Source: JAJRXR01 sp041987545 (lineage in GTDB: Bacteria; Planctomycetota; Phycisphaerae; Phycisphaerales; UBA1924). From it: DNA of 64,000 nt. A program made the position numbers and the translations under genes. Below are positions 1-8,041 of this stretch, piece by piece; position 1 is the stretch's first letter; the number at the start of each line of letters is the position of its first letter. Under the pieces are notes generated by a model. It searched no databases. It was not told the origin of the DNA and was given only the letters and a program-made list of their open reading frames with translations. The DNA lies in the NCBI GenBank assembly GCA_041987545.1, contig JBHIWH010000003.1, positions 248,001 through 312,000 of the forward strand, written 5' to 3'.

Positions 1-1
1 C

Positions 2-316
2 CGGGACAAACTCGGCTTCCGCGTGCACTCGGTCGATCGCGACGACAACCTGCCCGACCCGGCGCACGCGTACGCGGTGCTGGTGCGGGAGGGGTGCGCG
101 GTGCACCTGCAGGCCCAGTTCGAGAAGGACTGCCCGCCCGGGCGCCAGATCCAGCTTCGGTTCCAGATCCGGGGCGTGGACGCGTTGTACGAGGAGCTGT
201 GCTCGCGGGGCGCGGTCCCCGAGGGCAAGGCGCCGCGGGACACGGCGTGGGGCACGCGCGAGTTCGGGTTCTACGACCCCGACGGCGTCGGGCTGCACTT
301 CTACGAGGACCTGTAG
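2..316 (+). CDS. VOC (glyoxalase/bleomycin-resistance) family protein, 5' partial
   Basis: The frame is open from the first bases of the window, so the N-terminus lies upstream and only about 104 C-terminal residues are seen. The visible part has the second half of a vicinal-oxygen-chelate fold: a beta-strand with a surface-type segment (AYAVLVREGCAVHLQ), a helix with GVDALYEELCSRGA, and the characteristic ending FGFYDPDGVGLHFYED. In metal-dependent VOC enzymes a Glu near this last strand is a metal ligand, and the final Glu fits that place. The substrate cannot be told; antibiotic-resistance, dioxygenase and glyoxalase-like members all share this ending. It lies 108 bases before the glycyl-tRNA synthetase start and need not be in the same operon. 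Confidence 0.8.
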   Translation, partial: RDKLGFRVHSVDRDDNLPDPAHAYAVLVREGCAVHLQAQFEKDCPPGRQIQLRFQIRGVDALYEELCSRGAVPEGKAPRDTAWGTREFGFYDPDGVGLHFYEDL

Positions 317-424
317 CAGGGTCTCGCAGCGGGTCCCGTGCCGGGCCGAGAAACGCGGGCCCGACCCCTATCATCGCCTCCCCCGCCCCGGATCCAGAGC
401 ATCCGCCGGGGCAAGGAGCGAGCG

Positions 425-1993
425 ATGTCCGAGGGCCAGACCCCCACGCAGGCCGACACCGGCAAGAAGTCCATGGACGAGATCATGTCGCTGTGCAAGC
501 GGCGTGGGTTCGTCTACCCCGCCAGCGAGATCTACGGCGGGATCAACGGCTTCTGGGACTACGGGCCCCTGGGCGCCCAGCTCAAGAAGAACCTCCGCGA
601 CGCCTGGTGGAACGACGTCGTCATGATGGGCTGCCGCGGCAAGACGGGCCCCGACGGGAACCCGGTGCGCGTCGTGCCCGTGGACACCTGCATCATCCAG
701 AACCCGAGGGTGTGGGAGGCGTCGGGGCACGTGGGCGGGTTCAACGACCCCATGGTCGATTGCCGCGAGACCAAGAACCGGTACCGCGCCGACCACGTGA
801 TGTGCATGGGCGAGAAGGGCGACAAGACCGGGCAGATCTACGCGTTCCTCGAGGGCGACGACGCCTCGTTCGACAGTGCCCTCAAGAAACTGGGCAAGTA
901 CAAGAAGAAGACGCTGACGCGTGACGACGTGGACGTCTGCCCGCTGACCAGCTTGTCGGCCGAGGAGCTGGCGATCACGGTGGGCCCGGATACCAAGGAC
1001 GCCGGCACGCTCACCGAGCCCCGCGCCTTCAACCTGATGTTCAAGACCTACATCGGGGCCACCGCCGGCGAGGACGACATCGCCTACCTCCGCCCCGAGA
1101 CCGCCCAGGGCATCTTCATCCACTTCAAGAACGTCGTGGACACCACGCGCGTCCGCCTGCCCTTCGGCATCGCCCAGACGGGCAAGTCGTTCCGCAACGA
1201 GGTCACGCCGCGGAACTTCACGTTCCGATCGCGCGAGTTCGAGCAGATGGAGATCGAGTTCTTCTGCCCGCCCGACCAGGCCCAGGACTGGTACACGTTC
1301 TGGCGCGACGAGCGGATGGCCTGGTGGGAGTCGCTGGGTCTTGCTGGAGAGAACCTGATCCTGCGCGAGCACGACGCCGACGAGCTGTCGCACTACAGCA
1401 CGGGCACGAGCGACATCGAGTACAGGTTTCCGTTTACCTTCCCGGGCTTCGGCGAGCTCGAGGGCGTGGCCAACCGCGGCTGCTACGACCTCACCCAGCA
1501 CCAGGAGCACGCCAAGGCCAAGCTCGAGTACTTCGACCAGGAGAAGAACGAGCGGTACATGCCCCACGTCATCGAGCCGTCGGCGGGGCTCGACCGCGGC
1601 GTGCTGGCGCTGCTGTGCGAGGCGTACACGCCCGACCCGGCGCGGCCCAGCAAGGTGTACATGAAGTTCCACCCCAGGATCGCGCCCATCAAGGCGGCGG
1701 TCTTCCCGCTGGTCAACAAGGACGGCATGCCGGAGAAGGCGATGGAGATCTACCAGGCCGTCGTCCAGCGCGTCGGGGCCTACGGCTTCGTCGAGTACGA
1801 CCCCAAGCAGAACATCGGCAAGCGGTACGCCCGGATGGACGAGGCCGGCTGCCCCTTCTGCTTCACGGTGGACTCGGACACGCTGACGGACGGCACGGTG
1901 ACGGTCCGAGACCGGGACACGCTGAGCCAGGAGCGGATCCCGGCCGAGTCGGTCCCGGATTTCCTGGCCCAGCGGCTGGGGCTCGGGGGCTGA
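425..1993 (+). CDS. glyS: Glycine--tRNA ligase, dimeric alpha2 type
   Basis: Class II aminoacyl-tRNA synthetase that charges tRNA-Gly in the cytoplasm. It is a single 522-residue chain of the homodimeric type (as in Mycobacterium, Thermus and eukaryotes), not the alpha2beta2 type of most proteobacteria. The N-terminus has the family opening with RGFVYPASEIYGG and WDYGPLG. Class II motif 2 is visible as SFRNEVTPRNFTFRSREF followed by QMEIEFF, and motif 3 as PSAGLDRGVLALL. The anticodon-binding domain is at the C-terminus (IAPIKAAVFPLVNKDGMPEK onward). ATG 425 is chosen because AAGGAG at 413-418 sits six bases upstream; the frame stays open further upstream but without a ribosome site. No residues appear to be missing. 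Confidence 0.96.
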   Translation: MSEGQTPTQADTGKKSMDEIMSLCKRRGFVYPASEIYGGINGFWDYGPLGAQLKKNLRDAWWNDVVMMGCRGKTGPDGNPVRVVPVDTCIIQNPRVWEASGHVGGFNDPMVDCRETKNRYRADHVMCMGEKGDKTGQIYAFLEGDDASFDSALKKLGKYKKKTLTRDDVDVCPLTSLSAEELAITVGPDTKDAGTLTEPRAFNLMFKTYIGATAGEDDIAYLRPETAQGIFIHFKNVVDTTRVRLPFGIAQTGKSFRNEVTPRNFTFRSREFEQMEIEFFCPPDQAQDWYTFWRDERMAWWESLGLAGENLILREHDADELSHYSTGTSDIEYRFPFTFPGFGELEGVANRGCYDLTQHQEHAKAKLEYFDQEKNERYMPHVIEPSAGLDRGVLALLCEAYTPDPARPSKVYMKFHPRIAPIKAAVFPLVNKDGMPEKAMEIYQAVVQRVGAYGFVEYDPKQNIGKRYARMDEAGCPFCFTVDSDTLTDGTVTVRDRDTLSQERIPAESVPDFLAQRLGLGG

Positions 1994-1994
1994 G

Positions 1995-2018
1995 TTCTCA
2001 GGCCGACCTTCTCAGGCC
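1995..2018 (+). repeat. Short direct repeat just after glyS
   Basis: TTCTCAGGCC occurs twice with a 14-base period (1995-2004 and 2009-2018), directly after the glyS stop codon. No T-tract hairpin follows it. Further on, a weak promoter-like pair (TTGAAA at 2089-2094 and TATAGC at 2115-2120, spacer 20) precedes the efflux operon. The repeat is real, but its role is unknown. Confidence 0.5.
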
Positions 2019-2238
2019 TAATCGTGAACCGGTCGGCGGGCCGGGGCGACTGGATTGGGGTTGGGCCGGGCCGGGCCCGGGTCGGCGATTGAAACGTGGG
2101 CCGGCGGGCGGCGGTATAGCCTCCTGAGGCTCTCGAAACGCCGCTCGGGCGTGTCCCAATGAGCCTTTGCCGGGGTCTCGCGGGGGTGGTGTCAACGCTC
2201 GCCGCCGGGCCCGAATCGTTCGGATCGGGAGCACGGGC

Positions 2239-3669
2239 GTGATCAAGTGGCTGGTGGGCATCTTCATCGTGCTTCTCGTCGTGGTCGGCGGGGGCGGGGT
2301 CGTGGTCATGGCCTCCCCGCTGGGCGAGCAGCTCCGCGGCGGGTTCAACACCGAGCCGCCGGCGACCGAGGTTCGCCTCGAGGCCGCCGAGCTGGGCGAC
2401 CTGACGCGGACCGTCGCCGCCCCGGGCTCGATCGAGCCCATCACCATGGTCAACATCTCCAGCCAGGTGTCGGCCAAGATCACCGCCCTGCCCTTCCGCG
2501 AGGGCGAGCTGGTCAAGAAGGACGACGTGATCGTCCGCCTCGACCCGCAGGACCTGCTCGCGCGTGCGGACTCGGCCAAGGCGTCTCTCAAGAGCGAGCA
2601 GGCGCGGCTCAAGGGCGCCGAGGCCAGCCTCATCAACGCGCGTCTCAACTTTGACCGCTTCCAGCAGCTCTACGAGACGAACGACGTGACGAAGGCGGAC
2701 CTGGACGGCGCCGAGGCCCAGTTCCTGTCGGCCCAGTCCAACAAGCAGGTCATCGAGCACGCGATCGAGATGGCCCAGGCCGCCATCGAGCAGGTCAACA
2801 AGGACCTGGAGAACACCACGATCACCAGCCCGATCGACGGCGTCGTGACGACGCTGAACACCGAGGTGGGCGAGACCGTCATCGTCGGCACGATCAACAA
2901 CCCGGGCTCGGTGATCATGGAGATCGCCGACCTGTCCGAGATGATCGTCAAGGCCCAGGTGGACGAGACGAACATCGCCCCGGTCGAAGAGGGCCAGGAG
3001 GCGAGGGTCTACATCAACGCGTACTCGGACCGCGAGTACACGGGCAAGGTGCAGAAGGTCGCCCTCAAGCGGCAGGTCGCGACCGACGGGACGGGCGTGT
3101 TCGAGACCGAGATCCTGCTGCGGCTCGACGAGGGCGAGCGGCTGTACTCGGGGCTGACGGCCAGCGTCGAGATCGCCGTCGAGAGCTTCTACGACGTGCT
3201 CAAGGTGCCCAGCCAGGCCGTCCTGGACAGGCGGGTCGAGGAGCTGCCCGACGAGATCCGTGATTCGAGCGAGCACGTCGACACCAAGAAGGCGTTCTGC
3301 CGGGCCGTGTACCGGCTCGTCGACGGCAAGTCGGTCGTGACCCCGGTGACGGTCGGTCCCAGCGACCTGACGCACACCGTGATCCTCGGCGGGCTCGAGG
3401 CGGGCGAGAAGGTCGTCACCGGTCCCTACCGCGTGCTCGTGGACCTGAAGCACGACATGCGGCTGCGGGACGAGGCGGAGGCCAAGGCGGAGAACGCCGA
3501 GGGAGAGCAGGCCGACGGCGAGGACGCCGAGACCGAGGCGGATGACGGGCAGACGCCCGCGGCCGATGAGGCCGACGAGCCCGCGGACGATGGTCAGGGC
3601 GAGGGCGTGGCGGAGGACGGGGCCGAGGACGGGGCCGCCGCGACGGCCTCGGGCGGGGGGTCGCCGTGA
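2239..3669 (+). CDS. HlyD/MacA-family efflux periplasmic adaptor subunit
   Basis: Membrane-fusion protein of a MacAB-TolC-like tripartite exporter, anchored in the inner membrane and spanning the periplasm. It has 476 residues: an N-terminal membrane anchor (about 4-26, very Val/Gly-rich), a split barrel-sandwich (lipoyl-like) domain with IEPITMVNISSQVSAKI and SPIDGVVTTLNTEVGETV, a helical hairpin between the halves (about 105-200), then beta-barrel and membrane-proximal domains. The last 65 or so residues form a long Asp/Glu/Ala-rich tail, unusual for MacA. GTG 2239 is chosen because GGGAG lies seven bases upstream and the protein then begins with the membrane anchor; a TTG start at 2167 in the same frame is possible. 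It overlaps the ATPase gene by four bases, so the two are translationally coupled. Confidence 0.9.
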   Translation: MIKWLVGIFIVLLVVVGGGGVVVMASPLGEQLRGGFNTEPPATEVRLEAAELGDLTRTVAAPGSIEPITMVNISSQVSAKITALPFREGELVKKDDVIVRLDPQDLLARADSAKASLKSEQARLKGAEASLINARLNFDRFQQLYETNDVTKADLDGAEAQFLSAQSNKQVIEHAIEMAQAAIEQVNKDLENTTITSPIDGVVTTLNTEVGETVIVGTINNPGSVIMEIADLSEMIVKAQVDETNIAPVEEGQEARVYINAYSDREYTGKVQKVALKRQVATDGTGVFETEILLRLDEGERLYSGLTASVEIAVESFYDVLKVPSQAVLDRRVEELPDEIRDSSEHVDTKKAFCRAVYRLVDGKSVVTPVTVGPSDLTHTVILGGLEAGEKVVTGPYRVLVDLKHDMRLRDEAEAKAENAEGEQADGEDAETEADDGQTPAADEADEPADDGQGEGVAEDGAEDGAAATASGGGSP

Positions 3670-4562
3670 GCAAGCCGGTGGGCGATCCCGATGTCGTCAT
3701 CGACATCCGCGCCCTGCACAAGGTCTACAAGGTCGGCGAGGAGCGCGTGCACGCGCTCCGCGGCGTCGACCTGACCATCCGGCGCAACGAGTTCGTCGCC
3801 ATCATGGGCGCGTCCGGCTCGGGCAAGTCCACGCTGATGAACATCCTCGGCTGTCTCGACAAACCGACCAAGGGCGCGTACATCCTCCGGGGAAAGCCCA
3901 CGCACAAGATGGGCATGAGCCAGCTCGCCCGCGTCCGCAACGAGGACATCGGGTTCATTTTTCAGAGCTTCGAGCTGCTGCCCCGGGCGACGTCGCTCAA
4001 GAACGTCATGCTCCCGATGCTCTACTCGTCCAGGCATATCTTCAGCGCCCGCAGGCGTGCCAAGAACGCGCTCAAGCGCGTCGGCCTGGGCGACCGGATG
4101 ACGCACCGCCCGAACCAGCTCTCGGGTGGGCAGCGGCAGCGCGTCGCCGTCGCCAGGGCGCTGGTCAACGACCCGGCGATCCTGCTGGCCGACGAGCCCA
4201 CGGGCAACCTGGACACCAAGACCACCGACGAGATCATCAAGCTCTTCCGCGAGTTGCACGAGGCGGGCCAGACCATCGTCGTCGTCACGCACGAGGAGGA
4301 CGTTGCCGGCCACGCCGACCGGATCGTCCGCCTCCGCGACGGCGAGGTCATGAGCGACCACCCGAGCGCCGAGGACCCGATCCACCGCGTCTGGCTCGAG
4401 CGGGCCCGCGACAACCTGGGCGCACGCGCCGACGCGACCCCGGACGAGATCACTCCCGACCACGTCGAGAGCGATCGGTCCGACGAGCGCCCCGCGTCGA
4501 ACGGCACGGCGCCCAAGCCCAGCGTGCGCGCCGGCCGCGGAAAGTCGAGGAGCACGACATGA
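3666..4562 (+). CDS. ABC transporter ATP-binding protein, MacB/LolD type
   Basis: Cytoplasmic ATPase that powers the exporter with the adjacent permease. It has 298 residues. Walker A is GASGSGKST (48-56), the signature is LSGGQ (152-156), Walker B is ILLADEP with TGNLD after it, and the switch His lies in VVVTHEEDVAGHADRI. This is the canonical order of the MacB/LolD/FtsE group. Unlike MacB of Escherichia coli the ATPase and permease are separate genes. The GTG start at 3666 overlaps the adaptor stop (GTGA), and its own stop overlaps the permease start (ATGA at 4559-4562). A 70-residue polar tail after the ATPase core is longer than usual and has no recognised function. Confidence 0.94.
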   Translation: MSKPVGDPDVVIDIRALHKVYKVGEERVHALRGVDLTIRRNEFVAIMGASGSGKSTLMNILGCLDKPTKGAYILRGKPTHKMGMSQLARVRNEDIGFIFQSFELLPRATSLKNVMLPMLYSSRHIFSARRRAKNALKRVGLGDRMTHRPNQLSGGQRQRVAVARALVNDPAILLADEPTGNLDTKTTDEIIKLFRELHEAGQTIVVVTHEEDVAGHADRIVRLRDGEVMSDHPSAEDPIHRVWLERARDNLGARADATPDEITPDHVESDRSDERPASNGTAPKPSVRAGRGKSRSTT

Positions 4563-5854
4563 ACGTCATCCGCCTGCTGCTCGCCCCGTTCGTCTTCGTG
4601 CTCCGGCTCGTGGTGCAGACCGTCTTCCTGGCCCTGGGCCAGATCTGGGCCAACAAGACCCGGGCGATGCTCACGAGCCTGGGCATCATCATCGGCGTGG
4701 GCGCGGTCATCGCCGTCGTCGCCGGCATCGGCGGGCTGCGCAAGTACGTCCTCGACGAGTTCGACGCCGCCATCGGCGCCCGCAAGATGTGGGTCTGGGG
4801 CGAGGTGCCCGACTCGCAGAGGTCCGTCATGAACTGGTCGGACGTCAAGCTGACGCTCTACGAGGCGAACCTGATCCTCGAGAACGCGCCCTCGATCGAC
4901 TCTCTCTCGCCCATGTGCCAGACGAGCTGGCCCGTGTCCTACGGCCGGGAGACGGTCAACGGCGCTTCGATCTTCGGGATCTGGCCGACCTGGCACGACA
5001 TCGAGGACCGCCAGGTCATCTACGGGCGCCCGTTCAGCCGCATCGACAGCGACGAGAAGCGTCTCGTCTGCATGCTCAACGAGCAGGCGATCGTCGAGCT
5101 CAAGCTCGACCTGGACCCCACGGGCGACTACATCCTGCTCAACGGGCGCCGCTTCCTGATCGTCGGCGTCGTCGAGACCAAGGAGGCCGGCGGGATCTTC
5201 GGCGGGGGCACGCCCCGCACCGAGGTCTGGATCCCCTTCCAGACCCACAAGAGCATGAACCCCTACACCTGGACGTGGTTCATGATGCAGCTGAGTGAGC
5301 CGGGCGGCGGGGACTCGATGGAGGAGATCGCCGCCAACGCACAGGCCGAGACCACCTTCATCCTCCGCACGAACCGCAACCTCGGCCCCGAGGACGAGAA
5401 CACGTTCGAGATGCAGGTCGTCCAGAGCGTGATCGGCGCGTTCAACCAGATGGCCGCGGTCATCACGCTGGTCGGCGGCGTGGTCGCCGGGATTTCTCTG
5501 TTCGTGGGCGGCATCGGGATCATGAACATCATGCTGGTGTCCGTCTCCGAGCGGACGCGGGAGATCGGCCTGCGGAAGGCCGTCGGCGCCCGCCCGCCCA
5601 TCGTGCTGACGCAGTTCCTGATCGAGGCGGTGGTGCTGTGCATCTTCGGCGGGCTCATCGGGCTGGCGCTGGGCAAGACGCTGGCGACCGGGCTCAAGTT
5701 CATCCCGGGCCTCTCGCTCGAGGCCGTCACCGTCCCGGCGTGGGCGGTCGTCATGGCCGTCGGCGTCTCGGCGCTGGTCGGCGTCGTCTCGGGCATGTTC
5801 CCCGCGATCAAGGCCGCCAGGCTCAACCCCATCGACGCGCTGCGCCACGAGTGA
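4559..5854 (+). CDS. ABC transporter permease, MacB/FtsX family
   Basis: Inner-membrane subunit of the exporter, 431 residues. One long N-terminal hydrophobic stretch (about 8-65, including RAMLTSLGIIIGVGAVIAVV) is followed by a large periplasmic MacB-PCD domain, and then by three C-terminal membrane helices of the FtsX domain (about 300-430) with the conserved NIMLVSVSERTREIGLRKA segment and an ending in PAIKAARLNPIDALRHE. It belongs to the mechanotransmission class of ABC proteins, which drive periplasmic events or export through TolC and do not carry substrates across the inner membrane. It sits in an overlapping operon with the adaptor and ATPase and is followed by the TolC-like gene, 32 bases later. 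The substrate is unknown; macrolides, lipopeptides and heme precursors are known for relatives. Confidence 0.94.
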   Translation: MNVIRLLLAPFVFVLRLVVQTVFLALGQIWANKTRAMLTSLGIIIGVGAVIAVVAGIGGLRKYVLDEFDAAIGARKMWVWGEVPDSQRSVMNWSDVKLTLYEANLILENAPSIDSLSPMCQTSWPVSYGRETVNGASIFGIWPTWHDIEDRQVIYGRPFSRIDSDEKRLVCMLNEQAIVELKLDLDPTGDYILLNGRRFLIVGVVETKEAGGIFGGGTPRTEVWIPFQTHKSMNPYTWTWFMMQLSEPGGGDSMEEIAANAQAETTFILRTNRNLGPEDENTFEMQVVQSVIGAFNQMAAVITLVGGVVAGISLFVGGIGIMNIMLVSVSERTREIGLRKAVGARPPIVLTQFLIEAVVLCIFGGLIGLALGKTLATGLKFIPGLSLEAVTVPAWAVVMAVGVSALVGVVSGMFPAIKAARLNPIDALRHE

Positions 5855-5886
5855 CGCGGCGTACCGATCTACGAGGAGTTCTCACG

Positions 5887-7818
5887 ATGCACAGAGGGGG
5901 GATGCTGCTCCCGTCGATCGGTATTGGCCTCGTCGCCGCCGCGGCACTGCTCGCGGGCGGGTGCACGAACCCGTTCGGCGCCGACCCGATGGACTACGAC
6001 ACGCGCGCCTCGCGCGACAAGGTCCGCGAGATCCGCCCGCTGCGCGTGGGGCGGTTCACGGTCGAGGACGCGGAGGACGGGGCGCTGGCCGAGCGCGCCC
6101 TGGCCGGCGCCCGCGCCCGCTTCGAGTCGATGGAGACCTACGAGATCACGCTCGAGGAGGCCCGGGCCTCGACGCTCTCCAACAACCTGGGCCTGCGGGC
6201 GACGCTCGTCTCGCCCACGATCGCCCGGGAGACGCTCAACGAGGAGGAGGGGCGGTTCAACGCCGTCTTCACCCTCTCCGGGATCTGGAGCGAGACCGAC
6301 CAGCCGACGGCCTCGACGCTGTCGGGGGCCCAGACCCGCACGCAGGCGGTCACGCCCGGCGTGCGCATCCCGTTGCGCACCGGCGGCGAGGCGTCGATCA
6401 CGCTGCCCGTGACGAACTTCCGGACCAACAACACGTTCTCGACGCTCAACCCGGCGGTGACGGCGGACATGGAGTTCTCGCTGAGCCACAACCTGCTCCG
6501 CGGCGCGGGCCGCCGGGCGACCACCCACGCGATCCGCATCGCCGACTACAACCGCCAGATCTCCGAGACGCAGACGAAGCTCGAGATCATCCGCCAGCTG
6601 GCGGCGGTGGACCGGTCGTACTGGCGCCTGTTCGCGGCCCGGCAGGCGCTGCTGGTGCGCATCCAGCAGTACGAGCTGGCCGACGAGCAGCTGGCCCGCG
6701 CGATCCGCCAGGAGGACGCGGGCGCGGTCGCCGAGATCGAGGTCGTCCGCGCCCGCTCGGGTGTCGCCGACCGGGTGGACGCGATCCTGCGTGCCCAGAA
6801 CCAGGTGCTGCTGCAGGAGCGCGAGCTCAAGCGGATCGTGAACATCCCGGGCCTGGACGTGGAGACGGACGTGATCGTCGTGCCCGCCAGCCCGCCCGAG
6901 GCGGCGCGGTACCTGTTCGACCGGGACGAGCTGATGGCCGCCGCCCTCGACAACCGGATGGAGCTGCTCGAGGACGAGCTGCGCCTGGCGATGGACGCGG
7001 CCGAGATCGCCTTCTCGCGCAACCAGGCCCTGCCGCTGCTGGCCATGAGCTACACCTACCGGATCAACGGCCTGGGTGGGACCGAGAGCGAGGCGTTCAG
7101 CTCGCTCGACGACCACAACTTCGAGGACTGGTCGGTCGGGCTGACGGCCGAGGTGCCCCTCGGCAACGAGCAGCGCCGCGCCGCCGTCGCGCGGGCCGTC
7201 CTGACCCGGCTCCAGCGGCTCTCGACCCGAGAGGCGCGGCGCCAGAGCATCCGCCAGGAGGTGCTGGACGCGGCGGACCGGATCGAGTCCGACTGGCAGC
7301 GGATCCTGGCCGCCCGGGAGTCGGTGATCCTGAACACGCGGGCCCTGGAGGCCGAGCGCCGGGTCTTCGGCGTGGGGCGGTCCACCAGCAACGACGTGCT
7401 CGACGCCGACACGCGCCTGGCCGAGGCGAGGCTGACCGAGATCCAGGCGATCGCCGACTACCAGATCTCGCAGGTGGACCTGGCGTTCGCGGCCGGGCTC
7501 TCGCTGGGCGCCAGCCGCGTCATCTGGGACCCGTCCGACCCCCGGGGCACGCCCGAGGCCGAGGCCCAGGAGCAGGGCCTGCCCGATTACTCCCCGATCT
7601 CGGGCATTCTCACGCGGGACCGGCCCGAGGCGGAGGCTGACGATTCGACCGACGCCGAGCCAGAGCCCGAGTCGGTCGAGCAGGTCAACGACCCGGGTGA
7701 GCAGGGCGCGGAAGGCGCCGAGGCGCCCGTGGACCTGCCCGCGGGCGGGCCGCCCGTCGAGCCCGCCGTCGAGGAAGTTGGCGCCGAAGAAACAGTTGAG
7801 ATGAACCCGGGCGGGTGA
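5887..7818 (+). CDS. TolC-family outer-membrane efflux lipoprotein
   Basis: Outer-membrane channel of the tripartite exporter, 643 residues. ATG 5887 has GAGGAG at 5873-5878 eight bases upstream and gives a lipoprotein signal peptide with lipobox LAGGC, so the mature protein is probably acylated, as in OprM/NodT. The body carries two outer-membrane-efflux repeats with long amphipathic helices (for example LERARRQSIRQEVL-like coiled segments around 400-520) and barrel strands (AVFTLSGIW; LAMSYTYRINGL). The final 80 or so residues are Glu/Asp/Pro-rich, like the adaptor tail, and probably face the periplasm. It is larger than TolC (about 490 residues) because of the N-terminal extension and this tail. 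Gene order adaptor-ATPase-permease-TolC makes the system self-contained. Confidence 0.9.
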   Translation: MHRGGMLLPSIGIGLVAAAALLAGGCTNPFGADPMDYDTRASRDKVREIRPLRVGRFTVEDAEDGALAERALAGARARFESMETYEITLEEARASTLSNNLGLRATLVSPTIARETLNEEEGRFNAVFTLSGIWSETDQPTASTLSGAQTRTQAVTPGVRIPLRTGGEASITLPVTNFRTNNTFSTLNPAVTADMEFSLSHNLLRGAGRRATTHAIRIADYNRQISETQTKLEIIRQLAAVDRSYWRLFAARQALLVRIQQYELADEQLARAIRQEDAGAVAEIEVVRARSGVADRVDAILRAQNQVLLQERELKRIVNIPGLDVETDVIVVPASPPEAARYLFDRDELMAAALDNRMELLEDELRLAMDAAEIAFSRNQALPLLAMSYTYRINGLGGTESEAFSSLDDHNFEDWSVGLTAEVPLGNEQRRAAVARAVLTRLQRLSTREARRQSIRQEVLDAADRIESDWQRILAARESVILNTRALEAERRVFGVGRSTSNDVLDADTRLAEARLTEIQAIADYQISQVDLAFAAGLSLGASRVIWDPSDPRGTPEAEAQEQGLPDYSPISGILTRDRPEAEADDSTDAEPEPESVEQVNDPGEQGAEGAEAPVDLPAGGPPVEPAVEEVGAEETVEMNPGG

Positions 7819-7837
7819 AGCGCCGATCACGCGGGGC

Positions 7838-8026
7838 GTGAGCACGCCCAATCCCGAACAACAGATCGAGCCCCGGGACGAGCTGCTGAGCTTCGCGGCC
7901 TCGGCCGACGAGCTGGCCGAACGCATCCGCCGCGGCGAGGGCCCCGACCTGGGCCGCCTCGTCGGCGCGATCGTCAGCGAGCGCCCGGCCGACGAGGGTG
8001 ACGAGCCCCTCGCCCGCGCCGCCTGA
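7838..8026 (+). CDS. Small hypothetical acidic protein
   Basis: A 62-residue reading frame beginning with GTG 20 bases after the TolC-like gene. It is acidic and predicted helical (about residues 12-48, ELLSFAASADELAERIRRGE), with no signal peptide, membrane segment or recognised motif. Its position in the same direction as the efflux operon suggests co-transcription, and it ends 16 bases before the convergent methyltransferase gene. No strong Shine-Dalgarno is seen. It may be a genuine small protein or a chance frame in high-GC DNA. Confidence 0.45.
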   Translation: MSTPNPEQQIEPRDELLSFAASADELAERIRRGEGPDLGRLVGAIVSERPADEGDEPLARAA

Positions 8027-8041
8027 GGCGAGCGGCCGGCT

